Positions 17,781 through 26,239 of a stretch of 37,471 nucleotides of DNA are shown here, piece by piece; position 1 is the first letter of the stretch; each line of letters begins with the position of its first letter. The notes under the pieces were generated by a model, which had not been told where the DNA came from, made no database searches, and was given only the letters and a program-made list of their open reading frames with translations. Source of the DNA: an uncultured Schlesneria sp. (GTDB taxonomy: Bacteria; Planctomycetota; Planctomycetia; Planctomycetales; Planctomycetaceae); contig CAIMFH010000128.1 of the NCBI GenBank assembly GCA_903840265.1, positions 1-37,471 on the forward strand, written 5' to 3'. The translations under genes were made by a program, and so were the position numbers.

Positions 17781-19133
17781 TCAAAGGACGCTCCAAGTCG
17801 GCGTTACTGCAGTTTTGGCAACCAGTGCAGGCCAGTAGGCAAACACTTCCCGGACTTGGGGGCGGCCACCCGTATAGCCCGTGGTTCCTGGCAGGCCAGA
17901 TGTCACCAGCGCGGCGATCTCTTTCGTGAATCGTTCCACAACAGCGCGGCGTGAGTCGCGTACACTGACTCGCAGCACGACCTCTGGCGGATCACTGGTA
18001 GCGGGGATCACACCTGGGACGCAATCGCCGCCCCCCAGGCATTCGACATTGCTGAATTCGGGCGCGCTTCCGGCTCGTGCCAAACGCTCCAGCAGCATCG
18101 CGCCGCTCTTCTTCGCTTTGGCAATGGAATTCGGCCCGAAGATCAGTAGCGTGCCACTCGCCGCGAAGCCGTCTCGATAGGCGATCGAAACCTTATAGCT
18201 GTCCGTCGCTGGCTTCCCCGTTTTAGTTGTGACTCGCACGCGATCAGCAGCGATTTCCTCTAACGAGACCTGTGTGAAATCGGCAACCACATCTGGCGTG
18301 AGATAAGCGGCCGGATCGCCCACTTCGTACAGAAGCTGCTCGGAGACTGTCTCGCGATTCACGGCACCGCCCGTGTTGTTCGGCTTGGTGATCTCAAATG
18401 TTCCGTCTGGGCCGATCTCGACAATCGGATACCCGACGTTTCCTAAATCAGGTGCGTTCATCCAATTGCACCACAGGCCACCGGTCACTTGAGCCCCGCA
18501 TTCGATGAGATGTCCCGCGACAGTTGCCGCCGACAGGTGGTCCCACTCATTCCAGTCCCAGCCAAACTCATGAACAGCCGGAGCGACGGTCAAAGACGCA
18601 TCTGCCACTCGGCCCGTGATGACAATCGAGCAGCCCGCTGCGAGGGCCGCGACAATCGGACCCGCGCCCAAATAGGCATTCACGCTCACGACGCGGTCAC
18701 GAACAGTGCTCAATGGCTGACCCGTATCCATGTTTTGGAATGGATGACCCTGCGCCATCAATTCATCGAGCTCGGGTAACAGGTCATCACCTTGAACGAC
18801 TCCAATCTTTCGATCGGCTAATCCTGCAGCATCCAGGATGGCTCTCGCCTGTTCAGCGCAACCAAGGGCATTCATCCCCCCGCCGTTGGTGACGATCTTC
18901 AACCCGGGCTGACTTTTCAAGATTGGCGTCAGACGCTTCAGCGCGGAGAGGAGATCACCTGGAAAGCCCGTTTTGGGATCGCGTTGCTTCTGGATCGCCA
19001 GGATCGACATCGAGAGTTCGGCCAGATACTCCAGCGTCAGATAGTCGAGCCGTCCCTGTTCGGCGAGCAGGATCGGAGCATCAATATTGTCGCCCCAGAA
19101 TCCACAGCCGTTACCGATTCGAATCGTCTTCAT
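17781..19133 (-). CDS. AtuA-type protein (DUF1446)
   Basis: A 450-aa protein with the DUF1446 layout: KTIRIGNGCGFWGDNIDAPILLAEQGRLDYLTLEYLAE at the N-terminus, then IVTNGGGMNALGC, a GADP-like loop VVQGDDLLPEL, NAYLGAGPIVAALAAGCSIVITGRVADASLTVAPAVHEFGW and HLIECGAQVTGGLW. The second half includes VGYPIVEI and a beta-rich region. It is annotated in databases as acyclic terpene utilization AtuA family; members also occur in bacteria that lack terpene degradation, so the name should not be read as a function. The small partner domain is a separate gene directly downstream. No Shine-Dalgarno is clear before the ATG. A metabolic role on an acyl-CoA or hydroxy acid is possible but not shown. Confidence 0.87.
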   Translation of the reverse strand: MKTIRIGNGCGFWGDNIDAPILLAEQGRLDYLTLEYLAELSMSILAIQKQRDPKTGFPGDLLSALKRLTPILKSQPGLKIVTNGGGMNALGCAEQARAILDAAGLADRKIGVVQGDDLLPELDELMAQGHPFQNMDTGQPLSTVRDRVVSVNAYLGAGPIVAALAAGCSIVITGRVADASLTVAPAVHEFGWDWNEWDHLSAATVAGHLIECGAQVTGGLWCNWMNAPDLGNVGYPIVEIGPDGTFEITKPNNTGGAVNRETVSEQLLYEVGDPAAYLTPDVVADFTQVSLEEIAADRVRVTTKTGKPATDSYKVSIAYRDGFAASGTLLIFGPNSIAKAKKSGAMLLERLARAGSAPEFSNVECLGGGDCVPGVIPATSDPPEVVLRVSVRDSRRAVVERFTKEIAALVTSGLPGTTGYTGGRPQVREVFAYWPALVAKTAVTPTWSVL

Positions 19134-19242
19134 GCGGTTGGCTCACTGCAGGGCTCATTGGAAGCACATTGTGATACTAACCCATTGTGGGGGCCGCGCC
19201 TTGCCGGTCAATGCCTGGCGATTCAAAGTCGCCGGTTCCCGC

Positions 19243-22200
19243 TCATGATTCCAGGCGACGACCCGGAATTCCGGCCCAATGGGTGTTCGCGGGCAGCGTC
19301 TCGCCTTTCATCACCAGCGAAAGATCGTCGACGGATGAGCCGGGTTCCAGCTTCGTATCGTAAAGCACCAGTGACATCGAGCCCAGATGACATCCCGCAC
19401 CCACCTCGACTGTCGACATCTTCATGACGCGGTCTTCGAACAGATGCGTCTGCAGAGTGCAGTCGTGATTGATCGCGACATCATCCCCGATATGGACTAA
19501 GTCAAACTCTGTCAGCTCCGTCGTGTCCAAATAGACGCGTCGACCGATCTTGGCACCCAATAGCCGAAAGAACCAGCAAATAAAAGGAGTGCCTGCCAGC
19601 AGGTCTAGAAAGAAGGGCGAGGCAAAACTGTCCAGCAGGGCCGTCACCGCTTCTGTTCGCCAGACGAACGGACTCCATAGTGGTCGCTCACAAGGTCGGT
19701 AGCGTCCCATCAACAGCCACTTGAAGGCGACCATCGTCAATGCGGCTAGCAGCCCCGCCTTGAAATAAAGAAGCGGGAAGATGGCGACGATCAACCACGT
19801 GTTCACTTCGCCGTGCATCACCAAGACGGCCGATAACAGGACGTTGGTGACAATGATGAAGAAAGTCGAAGGGAGTGTAATCCGGAAGAATTCGATAAAT
19901 AGTCGCTGGGCGACCAGCCACCGCGTCGGGCGGAATGTTTCTTCTTCGGAAAACTGCCCGCTGGTTTGTCGAGCCGGCAGGAAGAATGGAGGTGATCCCA
20001 ACCACGAAGAATTGGGTGGCATCGCATCGACCGGAGTGGACGAGAGGCAACCGATTAAGCAATTGTCGGGGATCTTCGCGCCGACCGGAACGAGGGCACT
20101 GTTCCCGATAAATGTCCGCTTGCCGATCACGATATTGTCGATCTTGACCACGCCGTTCTGAACGCGCGCGGCACCCAATGACGCTGCATCGGCGACGAAG
20201 CTTTCCGTGTTGATCTGCAGGCAATCGGGCGAGACAAATGATGCTGTTGAGATCTCTGCTCGTCGCCCGATTGTGGCACCCAGCATGCGGTACCACGGCG
20301 CCAGGTACAGCGTTGAATACAAGGGGCCGATGACGTCCAAGCTTAAATCAAGTGTTCGGTCAACGAACCATTTGCGGAAGTAGAATGAGTGATAGAGTGG
20401 ATACGAACCAGGTCGAACGCGTCCCAGCAGCAACCATTTGATCGCCACGATTTCCAGGCTAATCAGGATCACGAACGACAATGCCACCAGAGGTGAATAA
20501 ATTAAGTAGCCGTAGTACTCATCCTGGTAGTTCAAGTGAGCCATTGCCACCATCCCCGGGAAGAACGCGGCCATTGGCAGCAACGGGAAGATCACGACCC
20601 CCACGGCAAACAGCAGCCCATAGCCGAAGCGACGGATCTTGTTTGGTCGTTCAAGGCTAGGGATGTTTGATTCACCCGGAATCTCATCATGATGAGCCGG
20701 CGAACCGCGCCACCGTTCCGTCGCAGGGATACTATTCCCGCGTGGCAGAAATGAAAGATCCTCCAATGAGGAATCATCACCCATCTTCGTTTCCGGCCCG
20801 AGCAGAGCACGCGTCCCGATGAAGCATCGCTTTCCAATTTCGATCGGTCCAATGATTAACCAACCGTCGGCCACCGTTGATCCTGTGAAGTGAGAGTCGG
20901 CCCCCAGGCAACTATCGTCTCCGATCGACAGTAAATCGAAAATGGCACCACCATCGTTGCCCAGATAGACGTTCTCGCCAATCTTCGCGCCCATCAATCG
21001 GTAGTACCAATTCAGCAGCGGAGTCCCGGTGAGATAATTCGTCGGGACGATGCCGCGGACGGCTTCCACGAACCACCACCGCAGGAAATACGGACCCCAG
21101 ATCGGGTAGCGCCCCGGCTTGACTCGCCCCAGGACAATCCACTTGATCGCAATCGATAAAACCAGCATGAGGGGATAGAGCAGCGCCAGCGTCCCCAAGG
21201 CACACGCCGCCGCTTCAATAAGTGGATACTCGTCGTCCATCATGAACGTGTAGGTCAGGTACGGAGCCAGCCACTGCAGCGAGAAGAAGCCGATCACGAA
21301 GTACAGCAATATCAGCTGCACTGTGCCCCCCACAAAATGCTGCCACGAACTGACTCGGTGAACATCGCGCTGCGGTGCCGCGTCACTGGAGGGGGCCAAT
21401 GCCAACTCGGACGCTGTCGGTTGACGCGCACGCAGCACCTTTGCCAAGCCGTGAATTGTCGGATGGTGATAGACATCCAGCATCGAGACGCTATGCAGTC
21501 CCGCGTGGGCTCGCAGCGACGAGACCATTCGCGCGGCAAGCAGCGAATGCCCTCCCAGATCCATAAAGAAGTCGTCTTCAGGGCCGGCAATCGCAGGCGA
21601 GAATACTTCGTTCCAGGCGGTGGCCAGGTGCGTCTCGATATCGTCTTGTGGAGTCCATCGCAGCGCTTTCGGGTCGTGCTGCAACGTCGTGGTGCGCCGC
21701 GGGGCAGGGAGTTGCTTCCGATCGACCTTGCCACTGGTCAGTGTCGGCAACGCTTCGATCACTTCGAATAACACCGGCACCATGTAAACAGGCAAACGCT
21801 GGCGCAACGTCGCACGGATCTGATCTTCATCGATCTTGGCTGCGTGCCGTGGCACGATGTAACCGATCAACTCTTGCACGCCGATGGTGTCTTCGCGAAC
21901 GGCGGCAGCCGCGGCGAGAACCCCAGGACACTTGAGAAGCTCGCTATCGATTTCCGACAACTCAACGCGAAACCCGCGCAACTTCACCTGGCCGTCGGCG
22001 CGGCCCAGAAAGTCCAATTGACCATTGGCAGTCCAACGAGCCAGATCGCCAGTCCGGTACAAGCGAACAGGGGATCCGGAATCGTCGACGGTCATATGGA
22101 TGAACCGTTCGCGATTCAGATCATCGCGCCCGACATAGCCGCGTGCCAATCCCGCCCCACCCAACAGCAGTTCTCCTGTTTCACCCGGTGGCAGTATTCG

Positions 22201-23235
22201 TCCTTGTTCATCCACGATGAACGCGGAGTACCCCGGCAGTGGCTCACCAATTGTCACGGGTTGATCGGGATGGCACTCGGTCCAGGTCGCGATGACGGTC
22301 GCTTCGGTGGGGCCGTACGTATTGAACATCCGCCGACCCGGCTGACACCAACGCGTGACGAGATCGCGCGAGCAGACTTCGCCACCAACGATCAAGATTC
22401 GGACCGTTGGCAGTTCGCCTTCCATCATGGACAGCAACGTGGGAACGCACGACAGCACGGTGATTCCGGCGTCGGTCAGGATCTGCGGCAGGTCTGGCCC
22501 CGCATGCACCATATCGGGAGTCGCGGCAACCAGCGTCGCCCCCGAACTCCAGGCCAGCCACAATTCTTCGACGGAGGCGTCGAAGGCAATCGAAAACCCC
22601 TGATAGACTCGATCATTGGCGTGGACTTGAAATCGCGCCGCCTCCGTTTGAACGAGATGCAACGCATTTCGATGTTCGAGCTGAACCCCCTTCGGTTTCC
22701 CCGTCGAACCGGACGTGTAGATGACGTAACACAGATTTTCGGACCGTTGTTCGGCCGGCTCTAGTTGTAGGCGCGTGGTGGGATGAGCCGAAATCTGCGG
22801 CCAGTCCATCACAATGCGGATCACTCGTCCATCAAATCCGGCGAGCTTCTCGACATACTCGCCGGTCGTGATCACGGTCTTGATTCCGCAATCCTGCAAG
22901 ATATAGGCAACACGCTCCTCGGGGTATTCGGCATCAAGCGGAACGTAAACGCCGCCCGCTTTGAGAATTCCGAGCAACGCCACATACACGTGAGTCGATC
23001 GCGGCAGCCAGAAACCAACGCAAGTCTCGGGGCCGACACCCATCTCACGAAGATAGTGGGCCAACTGATTGGCAGCCTGATCCAACTCACTGTACGTCAG
23101 GGAGACCGCACCGCAGACGACCGCTGTCTGATCAGGAGCCTTGTCGACCTGTGCCTCGAACAGTTGATGCAGCAAAGTCGGGGCGAAAAAGTGCTCTTGA
23201 AGGTTCTGCGTGTCAGACTGCAATGCCAAACTCAT
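19243..23235 (-). CDS. NRPS-like Pls/PosA-type protein: adenylation, carrier, membrane and beta-helix domains
   Basis: A 1330-aa single-module protein. The adenylation domain (about 10-510) has all core motifs: TSGSTGKPKG (about 174-183), FDASVEELW, NTYGPTEATV, YRTGDLARW, GRADGQVKLRGFRVELSEID and LPTLTSGKVDRKQLP with the A10 Lys near 503. A peptidyl carrier domain follows with the phosphopantetheine Ser564 in DLGGHSLL. There is no condensation or thioesterase domain. The C-terminal 700 residues contain three similar units, each two or more membrane helices followed by left-handed beta-helix hexapeptides (for example IGKRCFIGTRALLGP, IGKRTFIGNSALVP, VGAGCHLGSMSLVL). This matches the Pls/PosA architecture, known from epsilon-poly-lysine synthetase, where the membrane part makes peptide bonds between amino acids. 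The start at 23235 (ATG) is preferred over an in-frame TTG at 23295. The amino acid used is not predicted. Confidence 0.92.
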   Translation of the reverse strand: MSLALQSDTQNLQEHFFAPTLLHQLFEAQVDKAPDQTAVVCGAVSLTYSELDQAANQLAHYLREMGVGPETCVGFWLPRSTHVYVALLGILKAGGVYVPLDAEYPEERVAYILQDCGIKTVITTGEYVEKLAGFDGRVIRIVMDWPQISAHPTTRLQLEPAEQRSENLCYVIYTSGSTGKPKGVQLEHRNALHLVQTEAARFQVHANDRVYQGFSIAFDASVEELWLAWSSGATLVAATPDMVHAGPDLPQILTDAGITVLSCVPTLLSMMEGELPTVRILIVGGEVCSRDLVTRWCQPGRRMFNTYGPTEATVIATWTECHPDQPVTIGEPLPGYSAFIVDEQGRILPPGETGELLLGGAGLARGYVGRDDLNRERFIHMTVDDSGSPVRLYRTGDLARWTANGQLDFLGRADGQVKLRGFRVELSEIDSELLKCPGVLAAAAAVREDTIGVQELIGYIVPRHAAKIDEDQIRATLRQRLPVYMVPVLFEVIEALPTLTSGKVDRKQLPAPRRTTTLQHDPKALRWTPQDDIETHLATAWNEVFSPAIAGPEDDFFMDLGGHSLLAARMVSSLRAHAGLHSVSMLDVYHHPTIHGLAKVLRARQPTASELALAPSSDAAPQRDVHRVSSWQHFVGGTVQLILLYFVIGFFSLQWLAPYLTYTFMMDDEYPLIEAAACALGTLALLYPLMLVLSIAIKWIVLGRVKPGRYPIWGPYFLRWWFVEAVRGIVPTNYLTGTPLLNWYYRLMGAKIGENVYLGNDGGAIFDLLSIGDDSCLGADSHFTGSTVADGWLIIGPIEIGKRCFIGTRALLGPETKMGDDSSLEDLSFLPRGNSIPATERWRGSPAHHDEIPGESNIPSLERPNKIRRFGYGLLFAVGVVIFPLLPMAAFFPGMVAMAHLNYQDEYYGYLIYSPLVALSFVILISLEIVAIKWLLLGRVRPGSYPLYHSFYFRKWFVDRTLDLSLDVIGPLYSTLYLAPWYRMLGATIGRRAEISTASFVSPDCLQINTESFVADAASLGAARVQNGVVKIDNIVIGKRTFIGNSALVPVGAKIPDNCLIGCLSSTPVDAMPPNSSWLGSPPFFLPARQTSGQFSEEETFRPTRWLVAQRLFIEFFRITLPSTFFIIVTNVLLSAVLVMHGEVNTWLIVAIFPLLYFKAGLLAALTMVAFKWLLMGRYRPCERPLWSPFVWRTEAVTALLDSFASPFFLDLLAGTPFICWFFRLLGAKIGRRVYLDTTELTEFDLVHIGDDVAINHDCTLQTHLFEDRVMKMSTVEVGAGCHLGSMSLVLYDTKLEPGSSVDDLSLVMKGETLPANTHWAGIPGRRLES

Positions 23236-23729
23236 GTCGTTACGATTCGGTGGCCGCAAGATCGAAGTTGTTGTTCTGCGCTCGTCGTAACTCAACCCCG
23301 TTTACGAAAGGAAAGATCGCGAATTCACCCGGCAATTGCGCAAATGCCAGATTCGGACCCTATGGTGTCGCACAAACCGCCCGTTTTGCCAACCTGAGCG
23401 ATCACAAATTCAGGCGAATTTCACCAGGCATCAACAACGGTCGACGGGACGCTCTGCACTTCGCAAATGTTCCTCCCTCAAAAATGCCCGCCCAGAAAGG
23501 CGGAATTGTGATCGAAGTCCATGTGCAAACACGATGACTGCAATCACTAACGAGCGATGTCAACGATGCAACCTCACAAGTATCGTGACCTCGTTATTCG
23601 AGCTTTTCAGGGCTGGCCGCGGTCGAGCAACGCAATCGCTCGCAGCGAATTTGCAGCGACCAGAGAATCGTTGACCCGACTCTTCAGATCGGTACAATTC
23701 GATAACGTCCAACGCATCGCAATTCAAAA
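23236..23729. other. Intergenic region between the NRPS gene and tRNA-Pro
   Basis: No convincing gene is seen in this 494-bp stretch; short open frames here have poor composition and no family features. It must hold the leftward promoter of the NRPS gene, which was not located, and the rightward tRNA promoter described separately. Confidence 0.5.
23671..23698 (+). promoter_or_regulatory. Sigma70-type promoter of tRNA-Pro
   Basis: TTGACC at 23671-23676 and TACAAT at 23693-23698 are separated by 16 bases, a good fit to the housekeeping consensus. Transcription would start about 25 bases before the tRNA. Confidence 0.7.
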
Positions 23730-23804
23730 CGGGATGTAGCTCAGCTTGGCTAGAGCGCTACGTTCGGGACGTAGAGGCCGCAGGTTCGAATCCTGTCATC
23801 CCGA
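23730..23804 (+). tRNA. tRNA-Pro (anticodon CGG)
   Basis: A complete cloverleaf can be drawn. The acceptor stem is CGGGATG (23730-23736) with CATCCCG (23797-23803), discriminator A at 23804. The D stem is GCTC/GAGC, the anticodon stem CTACG (23758-23762) with CGTAG (23770-23774), the loop TTCGGGA with anticodon CGG at 23765-23767, and the T arm GCAGG-TTCGAAT-CCTGT. All acceptor pairs are Watson-Crick. The first pair C-G is typical of bacterial tRNA-Pro. CCA is not encoded. The 3' half overlaps the end of the serine recombinase gene on the other strand and is the presumed attachment site. Confidence 0.96.
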
Positions 23805-25276
23805 CTTTGTTGAGAAATGAGCCCTTCGGCGACAACGTCGAAGGGCTTTCTCATTGTGGGGACGAGAGTTGCGTCTTCGAGTCGGCAGTTCAAAAACACG
23901 ATTTCGAGGATTCGACGCTTCGCCGCGTAATCGGCGGTAAGCCATTGCTGCCGCAGCGTTTGAGAAAGTTCAAAAACTTTCGACGCCAACTCGGCCATTT
24001 CGTCGTGCGAGCGGTCCAGAACGTCGAGTTGCAGCTTGACCGAGGAAAGTCGGTCGCGGAATTCCGTGTGCTTGCGGGCGAAGGTTTCCTGGTCGATGTC
24101 CTCCGACAACCGCATGTTGAGCAAGCGATCTTGCTGCTGAATCAAGAGCGTCTCCTGACGGGTTAGCTCCGCCCGCTGGGCACGGGAATCGGCCTGGGCG
24201 TCCCGTGTCTGCGAAGCCAGCACCATGCGGAACCAATCGCGGACGCCTTCGTCGTCGATCCGCATCTTGTCGAAGACGGCCAGCACCTGGCCATCGAGGT
24301 CGGCTTCCGTCACGCGGGTGCGGGGATGCCCGGCGACGTTGTAGTAGGTGCAGCGGTAATAGTTGTAGAACCGCTCGCCAGATTTCGTCTTCTTCGTCTT
24401 CTGCTCGCCGGTAATCGGATGGCCGCAGTGCCCGCACTGGATGATGTCGCCAGCATAGGTGAGGGCGTGCGACTGGTAGACATGCCCGCCGAGCAGGGCT
24501 TGGACGCGGTTCCACGTCGCCCGGTCGATCAGCGGCTCATGCTTGCCGGGATACCATTCGCCCCGGAATTCAATTTCGCCGATGTAGGCCCGGTCCTTGA
24601 GAATGTTGTGGACGGAGCTTCGCGGGAATTTCGGCATCGAGGCGCGGAACTGCCGACCTTCCGCCGTCAGTTTTTCGACGAGCGTATCGAGCGTGTGATG
24701 ATCCCACGCGAAGAGATGGAAAATGCGACGGACGTTATCGGCTGGGATGGGATCAATCTCGACCATACCGCGACCATCCTTGCGGATGTTGCGATAGCCA
24801 TAAGGACCGCGATTGACGAACCAGCCTTCCTGAACCCGACGGGACAGTCCCTCGCGGACATCGACCGATTGCTGTTCGGTGTAGAAGCTGGCCATGTTGG
24901 CCAGCGTCCGCCGCATCATGCGGCCAGCGGGCGTGTTTTCGGTCGGCTGCGAAACCGAGATGAACGGCAGGTCGTATTCCGACTCCAGCCGTTCGAGTTC
25001 GACGTAATCGAACAGATTGCGGGCGGCACGATCGACCTTATAGAACAGCAGGCCGTCAAGGACGCCCGCATTCTTCTTGGCGTAGTTGACCAGCTCGCGG
25101 AAGGTCTTGCGTTCATCGCCCTTGCTTGCGGTCTCCGCGATGCGATAGAGCTTGACGATTTCGCCGCCAGCCTGAGTGGCGTAACCCTTGAGCGCGTCTT
25201 CCTGCACTTCCAGGCTGAAGCCTTCGCGTTCCTGTTCCCGGCTGCTCACCCGCGCCAAAGCGACGAATTGTTTCAT
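23750..25276 (-). CDS. Large serine recombinase (site-specific integrase)
   Basis: Cuts and rejoins DNA at attachment sites through a covalent phosphoserine link. The 508-aa protein has the resolvase domain with catalytic Ser11 in LARVSSREQ and the Arg-containing DRAARN (82-87), the Recombinase domain (about 155-265, PYGYRNIRKDGRG to GEWYPGKHEPLIDRATW), a zinc ribbon with CGHC (281-284) and Cys309, and a coiled coil (about 360-430). Start 25276 overlaps the previous stop as ATGA and has GGGAG about eight bases before. The last 17 residues are encoded by the antisense strand of tRNA-Pro, and the preceding ones by its terminator, so the C-terminus depends on integration. The functional protein probably ends near residue 465. 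Serine integrases at tRNA 3' ends are less usual than tyrosine ones. Confidence 0.93.
   Translation of the reverse strand: MKQFVALARVSSREQEREGFSLEVQEDALKGYATQAGGEIVKLYRIAETASKGDERKTFRELVNYAKKNAGVLDGLLFYKVDRAARNLFDYVELERLESEYDLPFISVSQPTENTPAGRMMRRTLANMASFYTEQQSVDVREGLSRRVQEGWFVNRGPYGYRNIRKDGRGMVEIDPIPADNVRRIFHLFAWDHHTLDTLVEKLTAEGRQFRASMPKFPRSSVHNILKDRAYIGEIEFRGEWYPGKHEPLIDRATWNRVQALLGGHVYQSHALTYAGDIIQCGHCGHPITGEQKTKKTKSGERFYNYYRCTYYNVAGHPRTRVTEADLDGQVLAVFDKMRIDDEGVRDWFRMVLASQTRDAQADSRAQRAELTRQETLLIQQQDRLLNMRLSEDIDQETFARKHTEFRDRLSSVKLQLDVLDRSHDEMAELASKVFELSQTLRQQWLTADYAAKRRILEIVFLNCRLEDATLVPTMRKPFDVVAEGLISQQSRDDRIRTCGLYVPNVAL
23812..23852. terminator. Terminator hairpin after tRNA-Pro
   Basis: AGCCCTTCG (23820-23828) pairs perfectly with CGAAGGGCT (23839-23847), extended by GAGAAA (23812-23817) with TTTCTC (23847-23852). 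On the plus strand the stem is followed by TTCTCATT. It sits 7 bases after the tRNA and is inside the coding frame of the minus-strand recombinase (about residues 475-488). Confidence 0.72.
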
Positions 25277-25497
25277 GGTGACGACTCCCGACCAAACGCC
25301 TCGTACAAGCGACCCACGTTGAGGATCATTGTAACAGCGTCGTCGGGAGTCAGGCGAGCCTGGTAGTACGGTTGCCAGGTGCGAATTGTTGCCTCGACCA
25401 GTTCCGCAGTGACCCATTCCGGCGTCCCAGCCGGGACGATGCTCTTTCGGGCATCGTCGGCGACTTCGCAATCTTTCTTCCGATTGCTTCGGGACAT
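25273..25497 (-). CDS. Small protein, 74 aa, coupled to the recombinase
   Basis: A short protein of no recognised family, with a basic N-terminus (MSRSNRKKD) and a helical remainder (PEWVTAELVEATIRTWQPYY, then LTPDDAVTMILNVGRLYEAF). Its stop overlaps the recombinase start by the four bases ATGA, which strongly suggests translational coupling and so a real gene. It could be an accessory or control protein for recombination, but this rests only on position. The composition has no membrane segment. Confidence 0.68.
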   Translation of the reverse strand: MSRSNRKKDCEVADDARKSIVPAGTPEWVTAELVEATIRTWQPYYQARLTPDDAVTMILNVGRLYEAFGRESSP

Positions 25498-25602
25498 AAC
25501 GGGAATCCACCACCGCTAAAGAAAAATTGCCGGAGTAACGCGCGCACCATCCACCACGACCCGGTACGGGCCAAAATCAAATCGCTTGAAGGGTGTTGCT
25601 GT

Positions 25603-25863
25603 TCAGCGATCACTCAAAAGACCTTCACGCCGGTAACGCTCCAACTCTTCGTGAGCAATGACCCACGCGGCATGAGCACCACGGCCACTACGCTTCTTGC
25701 TCGCCTGGATGCGTCCGCGGCGGCACCATTCGCGGCAGGTGAACGCTTCACGTCCGACGAGCCGGGCGAATTCCTCGACGGAGTACCACGCTTTCGTCTC
25801 GTTCCGCCCGCAAAGGAGAAGGAGTGCGGCCTCAATGCGTTCCAGACGTTCTTCGACAGTCAT
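25603..25863 (-). CDS. Excisionase-like helix-turn-helix protein (MerR/HTH_17 type)
   Basis: An 86-aa DNA-binding protein. After a short coiled helix (VEERLERIEAALLLLCG) it has the pattern of excisionase-type winged helix domains: AWYSVEEFARLVGREAFTCREWCRRGRIQASKKRSGRGAHAAWVIAHEELERYRREGLL. The Cys/Arg recognition helix and the W-x-I-x-x-EEL-x-R-Y end are typical of HTH_17. Such proteins act as recombination directionality factors or small regulators. It lies two genes upstream of the recombinase on the same strand. An AGGAGGAG tract just before the start is a very strong ribosome binding site; a GTG one codon earlier is possible. Confidence 0.8.
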   Translation of the reverse strand: MTVEERLERIEAALLLLCGRNETKAWYSVEEFARLVGREAFTCREWCRRGRIQASKKRSGRGAHAAWVIAHEELERYRREGLLSDR

Positions 25864-25925
25864 CACTCCTCCTCCTTTCTTGCTTGCGGTTTATCTGCCT
25901 AGCATTCCGTTCGCGTTTTCCGTCA

Positions 25926-26210
25926 CTACATCTCCCGTCCACCGCGTTCCCGCTCCTGATCGGGTTGCGGGGTCGTTCCGTGGACGCCGTGTTCCGGCGT
26001 GCCTTTGTCCAACTCCGGAGTCGGCGTGTACTGGCCAGGCCCGTAGGGAGTGAACGCGGCACCGTTGAAGAGTGCCTGCGCCATTTCCATCGCTCCTTGA
26101 GTTCCGAGGCGAGACAACTCAGCCCCGATTTCCGGCCCGAAGTTTTTCAGGCCAGGGGCGATGGCGTTGACTGTTTCTTTCATGACCTCGAAGAATTCTC
26201 GGGCTGCCAT
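25926..26210 (-). CDS. Hypothetical 94-aa protein downstream of the coupling protein
   Basis: No family is recognised. The N-terminal half is helical (AAREFFEVMKETVNAIAPGLKNFGPEIGAELSRLGTQGAMEMAQALF) and the C-terminal half is low-complexity, rich in Pro, Gly, Thr and Glu (YGPGQYTPTPELDKGTPEHG), probably disordered. It begins 30 bases after the coupling protein stop on the same strand, with AGGTGA before the ATG. It may be an accessory to transfer, judged only by its place in the operon. Confidence 0.6.
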   Translation of the reverse strand: MAAREFFEVMKETVNAIAPGLKNFGPEIGAELSRLGTQGAMEMAQALFNGAAFTPYGPGQYTPTPELDKGTPEHGVHGTTPQPDQERERGGREM

Positions 26211-26239
26211 GATTCACCTGTCTTTCGTTGTTGAGGAAC

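Noticed and set aside
24326-25366. 346-aa plus-strand frame opposite the recombinase
   Set aside because: Antisense shadow of the serine recombinase; no motif.
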